Program-made: the position numbers and the translations under genes
Assembly (NCBI RefSeq): GCF_000719775.1
Contig: NZ_JOHR01000008.1
Coordinates: forward strand, 186,001-250,000
Source of the DNA: Streptomyces sp. NRRL F-5135
Lineage (GTDB): Bacteria; Actinomycetota; Actinomycetes; Streptomycetales; Streptomycetaceae
Direction: 5' to 3'
DNA: 64,000 nt
The notes under the pieces: model-generated
Told to the model about the DNA's origin: nothing
The model's database searches: none
What the model saw: the letters and a program-made list of their open reading frames with translations, nothing else
Part shown: positions 56,912 through 64,000 of the stretch, piece after piece
How positions within the stretch are numbered: the first letter of the stretch is position 1
Layout: each line of letters starts with the position of its first letter

Positions 56912-57543
56912 GACCCGGCGACCCCGCCAACCCCGGCGACGGAGGGGTCGACGGAATGCCATGTCCGCCCTGCGTGCACCGTGATAGCCCCTGGCATCGC
57001 AAGCAATCAGGGTCGGACCTTTTACCGTCGCCGGCATCCCATAGTCACGGAACACTCTCCTTCGGCTGACCGGGGACGCCACAGCGCATTGTGGTGATGA
57101 GTCTCATGGCGTATCGGATCGCCGGGCCGGCGTGCGGTGGTCCGACGCTTCGGCAGCATCCCGGGGATGAGGCCAAGGAGACGAAAAGACAGTCGCGGGG
57201 ACCGCCGCACCCCCGTTGCCGGGGGGCGGGACGACGGCGGTCCCCGCGAGGGACACGGTTCCGGGTCAGGGCCGGTTCGCCGTGTCCGGGCGTCTGTGGA
57301 GGTCCGGGAGCCGCTCCGGAGGTCCGTGACGCCGACACCCACCAATGTGCCCGACCCGTGTTAAGCGGGTGCTGCGCGGACGTGTCGCGCTCGTACCACT
57401 TTCGCGAACCCGAGCGGATCGGAGGGGGCCGGAGCGGCGCGGACCGGAGGGGGCCGGAGCGGCACCGGCGGTGGCCGGAGCGGAACCGATGCGGGACCCG
57501 CGGCGACCGGAAGGGACCGACGCGGGACCGGCCCCCGTCGACG
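56912..57543. other. Intergenic region with compound hairpin and short repeats
   Basis: About 630 bases between convergent genes. At 57194-57248 two 14-bp arms (CGCGGGGACCGCCG and its complement) enclose a smaller hairpin, a good bidirectional terminator. From 57419 to about 57490 there are degenerate repeats of CGGAGGGGGCCGGAGCGG. No gene with a credible start was found. Confidence 0.55.
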
Positions 57544-58953
57544 CTACTGCCGCGCGCCCCCGGACAGGTCCTTCGAGAGGAACGCCAGCAGATCCTGCCT
57601 GCTCACGACGCCCGTCGGCTTCCCCTCCACCAGCACGATCGCCGCGTCCGCCCCGCTCGATCCGCTCAGCGCCGCCATCAGGTCCGCCACCGGCTCGCCC
57701 GAGCCGACCTGGGGCAGCGGCGAGGACATGTGCTTCTCCAGCGAATCGCCGAGCGAGGCCCGCTGGGTGAACAGGGCGTCCAGCAGTTCCCGCTCCACGA
57801 CCGAGCCGATGACCTCCGCCGCCATCACGTCCGGGTGCCCCGCGCCGGGCTTGACGATCGGCATCTGGGAGACGCCGTACTCCCGCAGCACCTCGATCGC
57901 CTCACCGACCGTCTCCTCGGGATGCATGTGCACGAGCCCGGGGATGCCGCCCTCCTTGTGGCGGAGCACATCGCCCACGCGCGGCGCGTCGCCCCCCTGC
58001 TCCAGGAAGCCGTAGTCGTTCATCCACTCGTCGTTGAAGATCTTGCTCAGGTAGCCGCGGCCGCTGTCCGGCAGCAGGACGACCACCACGTCCTCCGGCC
58101 CCAGCCCCCGCGCGACCTCCAGCGCCGCCACGACCGCCATCCCGCACGAGCCGCCGACCAGCAGGCCCTCCTCCTTGGCCAGGCGGCGCGTCATCCGGAA
58201 GGAGTCCTTGTCGGACACGGCGACGATCTCGTCCGTCACCGTACGGTCATAGGCCGTCGGCCAGAAGTCCTCGCCGACGCCCTCCACGAGGTACGGACGT
58301 CCCGAACCGCCCGAGTACACCGAGCCCTCGGGGTCCGCGCCGACGATCCGCACCCGCCCGTCGCTGACCTCCTTCAGGTACCGGCCGGTGCCCGAGATCG
58401 TGCCGCCCGTGCCGATGCCCGCGACGAAATGGGTGATCTTCCCGGCCGTCTGCTCCCACAGTTCGGGGCCGGTCGTCTCGTAGTGCGAGCGCGGGTTGTT
58501 CGGGTTGCTGTACTGGTCGGGCTTCCAGGCGCCGGGGGTCTCCCGCACCAGCCGGTCAGAGACGTTGTAGTACGAGTCCGGGTGCTCCGGATCGACCGCC
58601 GTGGGGCAGACGACGACCTCGGCGCCGTACGCCCGCAGCACATTGATCTTGTCCGTGGAGACCTTGTCCGGGCAGACGAAGACGCACTTGTAGCCCTTCT
58701 GCTGGGCCACGATCGCCAGGCCGACGCCCGTGTTGCCGCTCGTCGGCTCCACGATCGTGCCGCCCGGCTCGAGCTCCCCGCTCTGCTCGGCCGCCTCGAT
58801 CATGCGCAGCGCGATCCGGTCCTTGACCGAACCGCCGGGGTTGAAGTATTCGACCTTCGCCAGGACTGTCGCCTGAATGCCCGCTGTCACGCTGTTCAGC
58901 TTCAGCAGCGGGGTATTGCCAACCAGACTGATCATCGAGTCGTGGAATTGCAC
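57544..58953 (-). CDS. cbs: Cystathionine beta-synthase
   Basis: A 469-residue PLP enzyme that joins serine and homocysteine to cystathionine in reverse transsulfuration. Seen are NPGGSVKDRIALRMIE with the Schiff-base Lys, EPTSGNTGVGLA, VAGIGTGGTISGTGRYLKEV, and the Ser/Gly-rich GGSCGMAVVAALE. The C-terminal 130 residues form tandem CBS domains (VHMHPEETVGEAIEVLREYG; IVLVEGKPTGVVSRQDLLAF). The GTG at 58953 has GGAG six bases upstream. The neighbours (SGNH hydrolase, thiolase) are not sulfur genes. Confidence 0.95.
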   Translation of the reverse strand: MQFHDSMISLVGNTPLLKLNSVTAGIQATVLAKVEYFNPGGSVKDRIALRMIEAAEQSGELEPGGTIVEPTSGNTGVGLAIVAQQKGYKCVFVCPDKVSTDKINVLRAYGAEVVVCPTAVDPEHPDSYYNVSDRLVRETPGAWKPDQYSNPNNPRSHYETTGPELWEQTAGKITHFVAGIGTGGTISGTGRYLKEVSDGRVRIVGADPEGSVYSGGSGRPYLVEGVGEDFWPTAYDRTVTDEIVAVSDKDSFRMTRRLAKEEGLLVGGSCGMAVVAALEVARGLGPEDVVVVLLPDSGRGYLSKIFNDEWMNDYGFLEQGGDAPRVGDVLRHKEGGIPGLVHMHPEETVGEAIEVLREYGVSQMPIVKPGAGHPDVMAAEVIGSVVERELLDALFTQRASLGDSLEKHMSSPLPQVGSGEPVADLMAALSGSSGADAAIVLVEGKPTGVVSRQDLLAFLSKDLSGGARQ

Positions 58954-59146
58954 CGTTGTCTCCGGGGTCTCCGTGATGGTCCGGCCAGCGTATGCGCCCG
59001 GGGGCGAGATTGGGCGATGCCGGGTTCGGGGCACTTAGCTGGTGTACGCGCTCGGTGGCGGTGCGTGCGTACGGCTCGGCCGTCGGCCGGGGCCGTGGCA
59101 CGGACGGGACAGACAGGGCAGATGAGGCGGAGGAGGTGCTCGGACT

Positions 59147-60208
59147 GTGTCAAGGGCGAGGGTGGCACGGCGGATCGCCGCAGGCGCGGCCTACGGCGGC
59201 GGGAGCATCGGCCTGCTGGGAGCGGCGGGCGTCGGGCTCCTGCTGGCGGAGGTCCAGCTGGCGAAGCGGTCGGTGGGCAACGGGGTCGCCCCCCTGCCGC
59301 CGAGCGGTGACGGCTGGTACGGACTGGCCTACGGGCACTCCGAGCCGATCCGGCTGGGCATGCTCGGCGATTCGACGGCGGCGGGGCAGGGCGTGCGGCG
59401 GGTGGGACAGACGCCCGGCGCGCTGCTCGCCTCCGGGCTCGCGGCGGTCGCGGAGCGCCCGGTGGAACTGCGGAACGTGGCACTGCCCGGCGCCAAGTCC
59501 GACGACCTGGACCGCCAGGTGACGCTGGTGCTGACCGACCCCGCCCGGCCGCCGGACGTCTGCGTGATCATGATCGGCGCGAACGACGTCACGCACCGGA
59601 TGACCGCCACCCGGTCCGTGCGCTGTCTCGCGGCGGCGGTGCGGCGGCTGCGTACGGCGGGGGCGGAGGTGGTGGTCGGCACCTGCCCGGATCTCGGCAC
59701 GATCGAGCCGGTCTACCAGCCCTTGCGCTGGCTGGCCCGCCGGGTGAGCCGGCAGCTGGCGGCGGCCCAGACGATCGTCGCGGTCGAGCAGGGCGCCCGT
59801 ACGGTCTCGCTGGGCGACCTGCTGGGACCGGAGTTCGCCGCGAACCCGCGGGAGCTGTTCGGCCCGGACAACTACCACCCGTCGGCCGAGGGGTACGCGA
59901 CGGCCGCGATGGCGGTCCTGCCGACGCTGTGCGCGGTGCTCAACCTGTGGCCCGAGACGGACCGGCTGGACGTCTCCCGCGACGAGGACGTGCTGCCGGT
60001 GGCACAGGCGGCCTCGGCCGCGGCGTCCGAGGCGGGCACGGAGGTCACGGGCGTCCGCGCCCCCTGGGCCCTGCTCAAGCACCGGCGCCGGCGCCATCTG
60101 CCGACGGCCGCGGAGGAAGCGACGCCGGAGGAGATCCACCCGGACGAGGTACGCGCGGGAGGCACCGGCACCGACGACCTCTCCCGCCCGGCCCCGGCCG
60201 GCGAATGA
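59147..60208 (+). CDS. SGNH/GDSL-family hydrolase, membrane-anchored or secreted
   Basis: A 353-residue protein. One N-terminal hydrophobic segment (GAAYGGGSIGLLGAAGVGLL, about residues 13-32) could be an uncleaved anchor. The SGNH blocks are IRLGMLGDSTAAGQG (Ser), ALPGAKSDD (Gly), MIGANDVTH (Asn) and NYHPSAEGY (His). Members are esterases or lipases. An 80-residue charged tail follows. The GTG at 59147 has GGAGGAGG upstream. It is divergent from the cystathionine beta-synthase gene and followed by a thiolase. Confidence 0.9.
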   Translation: MSRARVARRIAAGAAYGGGSIGLLGAAGVGLLLAEVQLAKRSVGNGVAPLPPSGDGWYGLAYGHSEPIRLGMLGDSTAAGQGVRRVGQTPGALLASGLAAVAERPVELRNVALPGAKSDDLDRQVTLVLTDPARPPDVCVIMIGANDVTHRMTATRSVRCLAAAVRRLRTAGAEVVVGTCPDLGTIEPVYQPLRWLARRVSRQLAAAQTIVAVEQGARTVSLGDLLGPEFAANPRELFGPDNYHPSAEGYATAAMAVLPTLCAVLNLWPETDRLDVSRDEDVLPVAQAASAAASEAGTEVTGVRAPWALLKHRRRRHLPTAAEEATPEEIHPDEVRAGGTGTDDLSRPAPAGE

Positions 60209-60435
60209 GCCGAAGGCCGGGGCGCCCGATACGTCCCGGCCAGGCACGTCCCCCGGCGAGTGAGCCGAAGGAACGCGCCGCTGTCGAAAGGGAGGCTGTG
60301 CTCGATATGCGGCTCCGCCGCGTGGGCGGAGGCTCCGAGGAACGAGGAGCCGGGCACGGTCGACCGTCGACAGTGCCCGCGGCCGGAGGCCGTCAGTACT
60401 GCCCGCACCGTCTGTCCCGCCCCTTTGGAGCCGTA

Positions 60436-61656
60436 ATGCCCGAAGCCGTGATCGTCTCTGCCGCCCGTTCGCCCATCGGGCGGGCCTTCAAGGGCTCGCT
60501 CAAGGAGCTGCGGCCCGACGACCTGACCGCCACGGTCGTCCAGGCCGCGCTGGCGAAGATCCCCGAACTCGACCCGCGCGACATCGACGACCTGATGCTC
60601 GGCTGCGGCCTGCCCGGCGGGGAGCAGGGGCACAACCTGGGCCGGATCGTCGCCGTACAGCTGGGGATGGACCACCTCCCCGGATGCACCATCACCCGGT
60701 ACTGTTCCTCGTCGCTCCAGACCTCCCGGATGGCACTGCACGCCATCAAGGCCGGCGAGGGTGACGTGTTCATCTCCGCGGGCGTGGAGACGGTCTCCCG
60801 GTCCGTGAACGGAAGCTCGGACGGTATGCCCGGCACCCACAACCCGCTCTTCGCGGACGCCGAGGCCCGTACGGCCGCCGTCGCGGCGAGCGAGGGCGGC
60901 GGCTGGCACGACCCCCGCGAAGACGGCCTCGTGCCCGACGCCTACATCGCGATGGGCCAGACCGCCGAGAACCTGGCCCGCTTCAAGGGCGTCACACGCC
61001 AGGAGATGGACGAGTTCGGCGTACGGTCGCAGAACCTCGCCGAGGAAGCCCTCAAGAACGGTTTCTGGCAGCGCGAGATCACGCCCGTCACCTTGCCGGA
61101 CGGCACGGTCGTCACGAAGGACGACGGCCCGCGCCCGGGCGTCACGATGGAAGGCGTCCAGGGCCTGAAGCCCGTCTTCCGTCCCGACGGCCTGGTCACT
61201 GCGGGCAACTGCTGCCCGCTCAACGACGGTGCGGCCGCGTTGGTGATCATGTCCGACGTCAAGGCGCGCGAATTGGGCCTGACCCCGCTGGCCCGGATCG
61301 TCTCCACGGGGGTGACCGCGCTGTCCCCGGAGATCATGGGGTACGGCCCGGTCGAGGCCAGCAAGCAGGCGCTCGCGCGGGCCGGGCTGACGATCGACGA
61401 CATCGACCTGGTCGAGATCAACGAGGCGTTCGCCGCCCAGGTCATCCCCTCCTACCGGGATCTCGGCGTCCCGCTGGAGAAGCTGAACGTCAACGGCGGC
61501 GCGATCGCCGTCGGCCACCCCTTCGGCATGACGGGCGCCCGGATCACGGGAACACTGATCAACAGCCTTCAGTTCCACGACAAGCAGTTCGGTCTGGAGA
61601 CGATGTGCGTGGGCGGCGGCCAGGGCATGGCAATGGTGATCGAGCGACTGAGCTGA
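60436..61656 (+). CDS. Acetyl-CoA C-acetyltransferase (thiolase)
   Basis: A 406-residue thiolase. The nucleophile Cys is in [20 protein letters not shown], and [25 protein letters not shown] and [11 protein letters not shown] complete the catalytic site. It interconverts acetyl-CoA and acetoacetyl-CoA or cleaves longer 3-ketoacyl-CoA. No beta-oxidation partners are linked. The ATG has GGAG five bases before it. Confidence 0.94.
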   Translation: MPEAVIVSAARSPIGRAFKGSLKELRPDDLTATVVQAALAKIPELDPRDIDDLMLGCGLPGGEQGHNLGRIVAVQLGMDHLPGCTITRYCSSSLQTSRMALHAIKAGEGDVFISAGVETVSRSVNGSSDGMPGTHNPLFADAEARTAAVAASEGGGWHDPREDGLVPDAYIAMGQTAENLARFKGVTRQEMDEFGVRSQNLAEEALKNGFWQREITPVTLPDGTVVTKDDGPRPGVTMEGVQGLKPVFRPDGLVTAGNCCPLNDGAAALVIMSDVKARELGLTPLARIVSTGVTALSPEIMGYGPVEASKQALARAGLTIDDIDLVEINEAFAAQVIPSYRDLGVPLEKLNVNGGAIAVGHPFGMTGARITGTLINSLQFHDKQFGLETMCVGGGQGMAMVIERLS

Positions 61657-62052
61657 TCCGATGCGACCGGGTCGAGCCCCGGCCACGCGACCGAGTCGAA
61701 CCCACCCGGCCGAGCCGCCCCCCGCCGAGTTGGCCCGGCCGAGCCGACCCCACCGAGTCGACCACGACCGAGTTGGGACCGAGGGAAATACGCCCGTCCA
61801 TGACGGAGCGTGTTTCACACGACACGGAAAAGCGACAGCGCGCTCTCTCGATCCCCAGTTGTGACTGAATCTCCCCCAGGATGTGACCTATCTCCGGGGG
61901 AGATTTGTTTATCGAGGTCAGAGCTTTGTGAGCGGTTTTCCCCGGGCCTAAAGACCTACCCATTTCATGACGTAACGCACTGCCGACCGGACCGAGCCCG
62001 CGACAAGCTGAGGTAGGAAGTCGGGGGTATCGATTGGAATCAGGAGTAGTCA
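61657..62052. other. Intergenic region with terminator downstream of the thiolase
   Basis: About 395 bases. At 61868-61905 AATCTCCCCC and GGGGGAGATT form a 10-bp stem (18-base loop) followed by TGTTT, a good terminator. Before it are degenerate repeats of CCGAGTCGA (61670-61780). After it an AT-richer stretch leads to the next gene's promoter. Confidence 0.6.
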
Positions 62053-63102
62053 GTGAGCGCCATGCCTCTTGCCCTGCTGCTGACCACGGTCACCGCCACG
62101 GCCGTGGGTGTCGCCGCCCTGCACGCCGCCCACGCGCTCCGCAAGCAGGTAAGCGCACTGCGTGACGAACTGGCCGTGGCCTACCCCGCCGGCGCCACCG
62201 CTTCCGTGCCGCACGCCAGAAGCGGCACCGCCGCCACCCACACCGACGACATACGCACCGCCGTGGCCGAGGCCCTCGCCGAGGAGCGCGAGCGGGAGCT
62301 GGCCGAGGCGCGCGCCTTCTGGGCCGCGCAGGAGGCCCGGGACGCGGCCGACGCCCCGTCGGCGCTGGGCGGGCCGGCCGGTTTCGACACCGAGGACGGG
62401 GCGTTCTACGTACCGCGCCAGTCCGACTTCGTCGGACTGGAGCCGCTGGAGCCACTGGATTCGCTCGATTCTCCGGACTCCTTCCATTCCCTCGATTCCC
62501 GCGACTCCCTGGAGTCTCTGGAATCCGTGGAGTCTCTGGAAGCCCTCGAGTCTCTTGATTCCCTCGACTCCCTGGGCTCAAAGGAATCCCTGCGGTATCT
62601 GGACTCTCTCGATTCCCCGGAACCGCTGGATCACGACGGCCTCACGAACCACCCGGACGCCGAGGACTCGCCCGAACTGGCCGCCGCCCGCCGTCGGCAT
62701 CCGTCACACCCGGACTTCGTACCGGTACGGACGCCGGTCGTCACCGACCACGAGCGGACCGTGGCCCGGCTGGAGGAGCTCGCCGGGACCCGCACGGAGC
62801 TCTCCGACGTCCGCCCGGGGCCGCTGGGCACGCTCGACGTCTACGTCTTCGCCGACGGCACGACGCTGTGCATGACGCCCGGCCACCGGGAGACCGCCGA
62901 GCGGCTCGCCGGGGCGCTGCGCGCGGGGGAGGCGCCGTTCCTGCTGGGCGGGTCGGGCGTCTCGGGCGCGTACACCCTGACGTTCTCGTACGGCGGCGAC
63001 GACCACGGCGACGACCGCGGTGGCGCCCGCGGCGGTGACAACAAGGCGGGGGCCGCCGAGCACGTCTACATCCTCGCGGACCGCGTCATCGCCTCGCTCT
63101 GA
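62053..63102 (+). CDS. Membrane-anchored protein with Leu-Asp-Ser tripeptide repeats
   Basis: A 349-residue protein. One N-terminal membrane segment (MPLALLLTTVTATAVGVAAL) is followed by a charged helix (AEALAEERERELAEARAFWA). Residues about 132-195 are a tripeptide repeat, Leu-(Asp/Glu)-Ser or similar, about 20 units, giving an acidic face every third residue. The C-terminal domain (TVARLEELAGTRTELSDVRP, LDVYVFADGTTLCMTPGHRE) looks globular but unassigned. The GTG has GGAG six bases before it. Function unknown. Confidence 0.78.
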   Translation: MSAMPLALLLTTVTATAVGVAALHAAHALRKQVSALRDELAVAYPAGATASVPHARSGTAATHTDDIRTAVAEALAEERERELAEARAFWAAQEARDAADAPSALGGPAGFDTEDGAFYVPRQSDFVGLEPLEPLDSLDSPDSFHSLDSRDSLESLESVESLEALESLDSLDSLGSKESLRYLDSLDSPEPLDHDGLTNHPDAEDSPELAAARRRHPSHPDFVPVRTPVVTDHERTVARLEELAGTRTELSDVRPGPLGTLDVYVFADGTTLCMTPGHRETAERLAGALRAGEAPFLLGGSGVSGAYTLTFSYGGDDHGDDRGGARGGDNKAGAAEHVYILADRVIASL

Positions 63103-63125
63103 GCCCGGAAGCCTGACGCGCCCCG

Positions 63126-63446
63126 TCAGAGATCCGCCGTCGCCGTGGCTCGCTCCACCAGCGCCACGGCCTCGTCCAGTTCCTCCGCGGACGGAGCCGT
63201 CCGCAGCGCCTCCGCCAGGTCCGCCGCCGCGACCGTCAACTGGTCCGCGATCGCGAACACTCCCGCGTCCGGCATGAGGCGCGGTTCCTCGTCCGGGGCG
63301 TCCAGGCGCTGGGCCCGTACGGACAGCTCACGCGCCAGCTCCAGCGCCTCGGCGGCCGCACCTCGCTGGAGGCGGCTCTGCGGGGCGGCCCGCAGGCGGT
63401 CGGCGAATCGGTCCACTGCGGCCGTCAGAGGCGTCGTATCGAGCAC
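63126..63446 (-). CDS. Small helical protein of unknown function
   Basis: A 106-residue, almost wholly helical acidic protein (AVDRFADRLRAAPQSRLQRG, AAAEALELARELSVRAQRLD, AIADQLTVAAADLAEALRTA). No domain recognised. It appears to be a conserved Streptomyces type. Convergent with the LDS-repeat gene. Confidence 0.7.
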   Translation of the reverse strand: MLDTTPLTAAVDRFADRLRAAPQSRLQRGAAAEALELARELSVRAQRLDAPDEEPRLMPDAGVFAIADQLTVAAADLAEALRTAPSAEELDEAVALVERATATADL

Positions 63447-63545
63447 CGCCCGACCCTATCCGCCCGCCCCCGACTGTTGCCAACGGCTCCGCACTGCGGC
63501 ACGGTGGCTTGAAGGATTAGCACGCGCAAGCGTCCGGAGGCGCCG

Positions 63546-63776
63546 ATGTCCCTTGTCTTCTCCGAAGAGACCCATCGCAACCTGCTCTCCCGCATCCCGC
63601 AGTGCACCGGTCGTGAAGTTTCCGACTGGCTTCGCACCGTCGAAGAAGGCCCGTCCCTCTTCCGCTTCGAGGAGAAGGTCAGCTGGCTCAGGAGCGAGTA
63701 CGACCTCGCGTACGGACACGCCAAGGCGATCGTCCACGAGTACGACCTGCGCCGGGCGGCCCGGCGCCTGCACTGA
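63546..63776 (+). CDS. DUF4287-like protein
   Basis: A 76-residue protein: IPQCTGREVSDWLRTVEEGP, FEEKVSWLRSEYDLAYGHAK, AIVHEYDLRRAARRL. The pattern of a helix, a Trp-containing turn and GHAKAIVHEY matches the DUF4287 family. Function unknown. A strong terminator follows. Confidence 0.85.
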   Translation: MSLVFSEETHRNLLSRIPQCTGREVSDWLRTVEEGPSLFRFEEKVSWLRSEYDLAYGHAKAIVHEYDLRRAARRLH

Positions 63777-63824
63777 GCCCCAAAAATCCAACCCATGGCA
63801 CAACGGATCCGACAACCCGACAAT

Positions 63825-63867
63825 GCGGAAGGGGTCCGCGGGCTCACTGCCCGCGGACCCCTTCCGC
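63825..63867. terminator. Strong bidirectional terminator
   Basis: A perfect 19-bp inverted repeat (arms 63825-63843 and 63849-63867, loop TCACT) followed by GTTT. It lies between the DUF4287 gene and the leftward gene ending at 63937, and would serve both. Confidence 0.92.
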
Positions 63868-63936
63868 GTTTACCGCTTACGGCTCACCGCTCACCGCGTC
63901 ATATCACTACGCGCGTGCGGTGGCGCGTCTGTCGCG

Positions 63937-64000
63937 TCAGTCGTTGCCTTGCAGGATCGACAGCACCCGCAGCATCTCCAGGTAGATCCACACCAGCGTC
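63937..64000 (-). CDS. C-terminus of a Bax inhibitor-1/YccA-like membrane protein (partial)
   Basis: The last 20 codons of a leftward gene cut by the window edge: TLVWIYLEMLRVLSILQGND and stop. The WIYLEMLR-L motif before a short polar end is typical of the last helix of Bax inhibitor-1-like integral membrane proteins. Only this fragment is visible. Confidence 0.7.
   Translation of the reverse strand, partial: TLVWIYLEMLRVLSILQGND

Overview
The window is chromosomal DNA of a Streptomyces. It has very high GC with strong third-position GC bias, GTG and ATG starts behind GGAGG-type ribosome sites, and many 4-base stop/start overlaps. It carries the developmental block shbA-bldM-whiD next to guaB/guaB3 and groES-groEL1. 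No rRNA, tRNA, CRISPR array, transposase or integrase was seen.

Layout. 0-2 kb: membrane Ser/Thr kinase. 2-9 kb: glpD, a nucleotide-sugar dehydrogenase-like gene lacking its catalytic Cys, guaB3 and guaB. 9-11.5 kb: shbA (sigma factor), bldM with an exact sigma-BldN promoter, and whiD with a 25-bp palindrome upstream. 11.6-13.5 kb: divergent LysR regulator and short-chain dehydrogenase. 13.7-17.7 kb: groES-groEL1 under two CIRCE operators, then a NodB deacetylase lipoprotein coupled to what looks like the remnant of a second one. 17.8-20.2 kb: methyltransferase and an orphan RNase A-like toxin domain with a CdiI-type immunity gene. 20.2-32.8 kb: surface-glycan locus (DegT aminotransferase, flippase, GH26-like hydrolase, GT-C-type membrane protein, deacetylase, GT2, FemAB/CelD-type acyltransferase). 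33.2-35.3 kb: XRE regulator divergent from a DUF6415-type gene and a 30-residue membrane peptide.

35.4-43.3 kb: histidine-utilisation operon hutU, an M20 amidohydrolase, hutF, hutI, divergent from a LysA-like decarboxylase. 43.6-46.2 kb: four-gene Roadblock/PATAN cassette. 46.9-48.1 kb: a long structured leader before a MerR-type gene. 48.6-55 kb: RpiR regulator and an aromatic amino acid lyase-family gene, divergent from a four-gene OpuC-type ABC importer. 55-64 kb: small secreted and membrane proteins, cystathionine beta-synthase, SGNH hydrolase, thiolase, an LDS-repeat protein, a DUF4287 protein and the C-terminus of a Bax-inhibitor-like protein.

The most intriguing part is the lyase plus importer at 48.6-55 kb. 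The lyase has the ammonia-lyase fold signatures but not the Ala-Ser-Gly triad that forms the MIO cofactor. It is divergent from a betaine-type importer, and its promoter region shares a 9-bp motif with the hutU promoter. This suggests uptake and elimination of a histidine-betaine-like compound such as ergothioneine, feeding into urocanate-type catabolism; this is inference. Other candidates are the GTPase-less Roadblock/PATAN cassette, the orphan toxin/immunity pair and the MerR leader RNA.

Many proteins here carry simple-sequence extensions (Ala/Pro/Ser, Asp-Thr, Gly-Thr, poly-Pro), and several intergenic regions carry short tandem repeats, so repeat slippage seems active in this genome.
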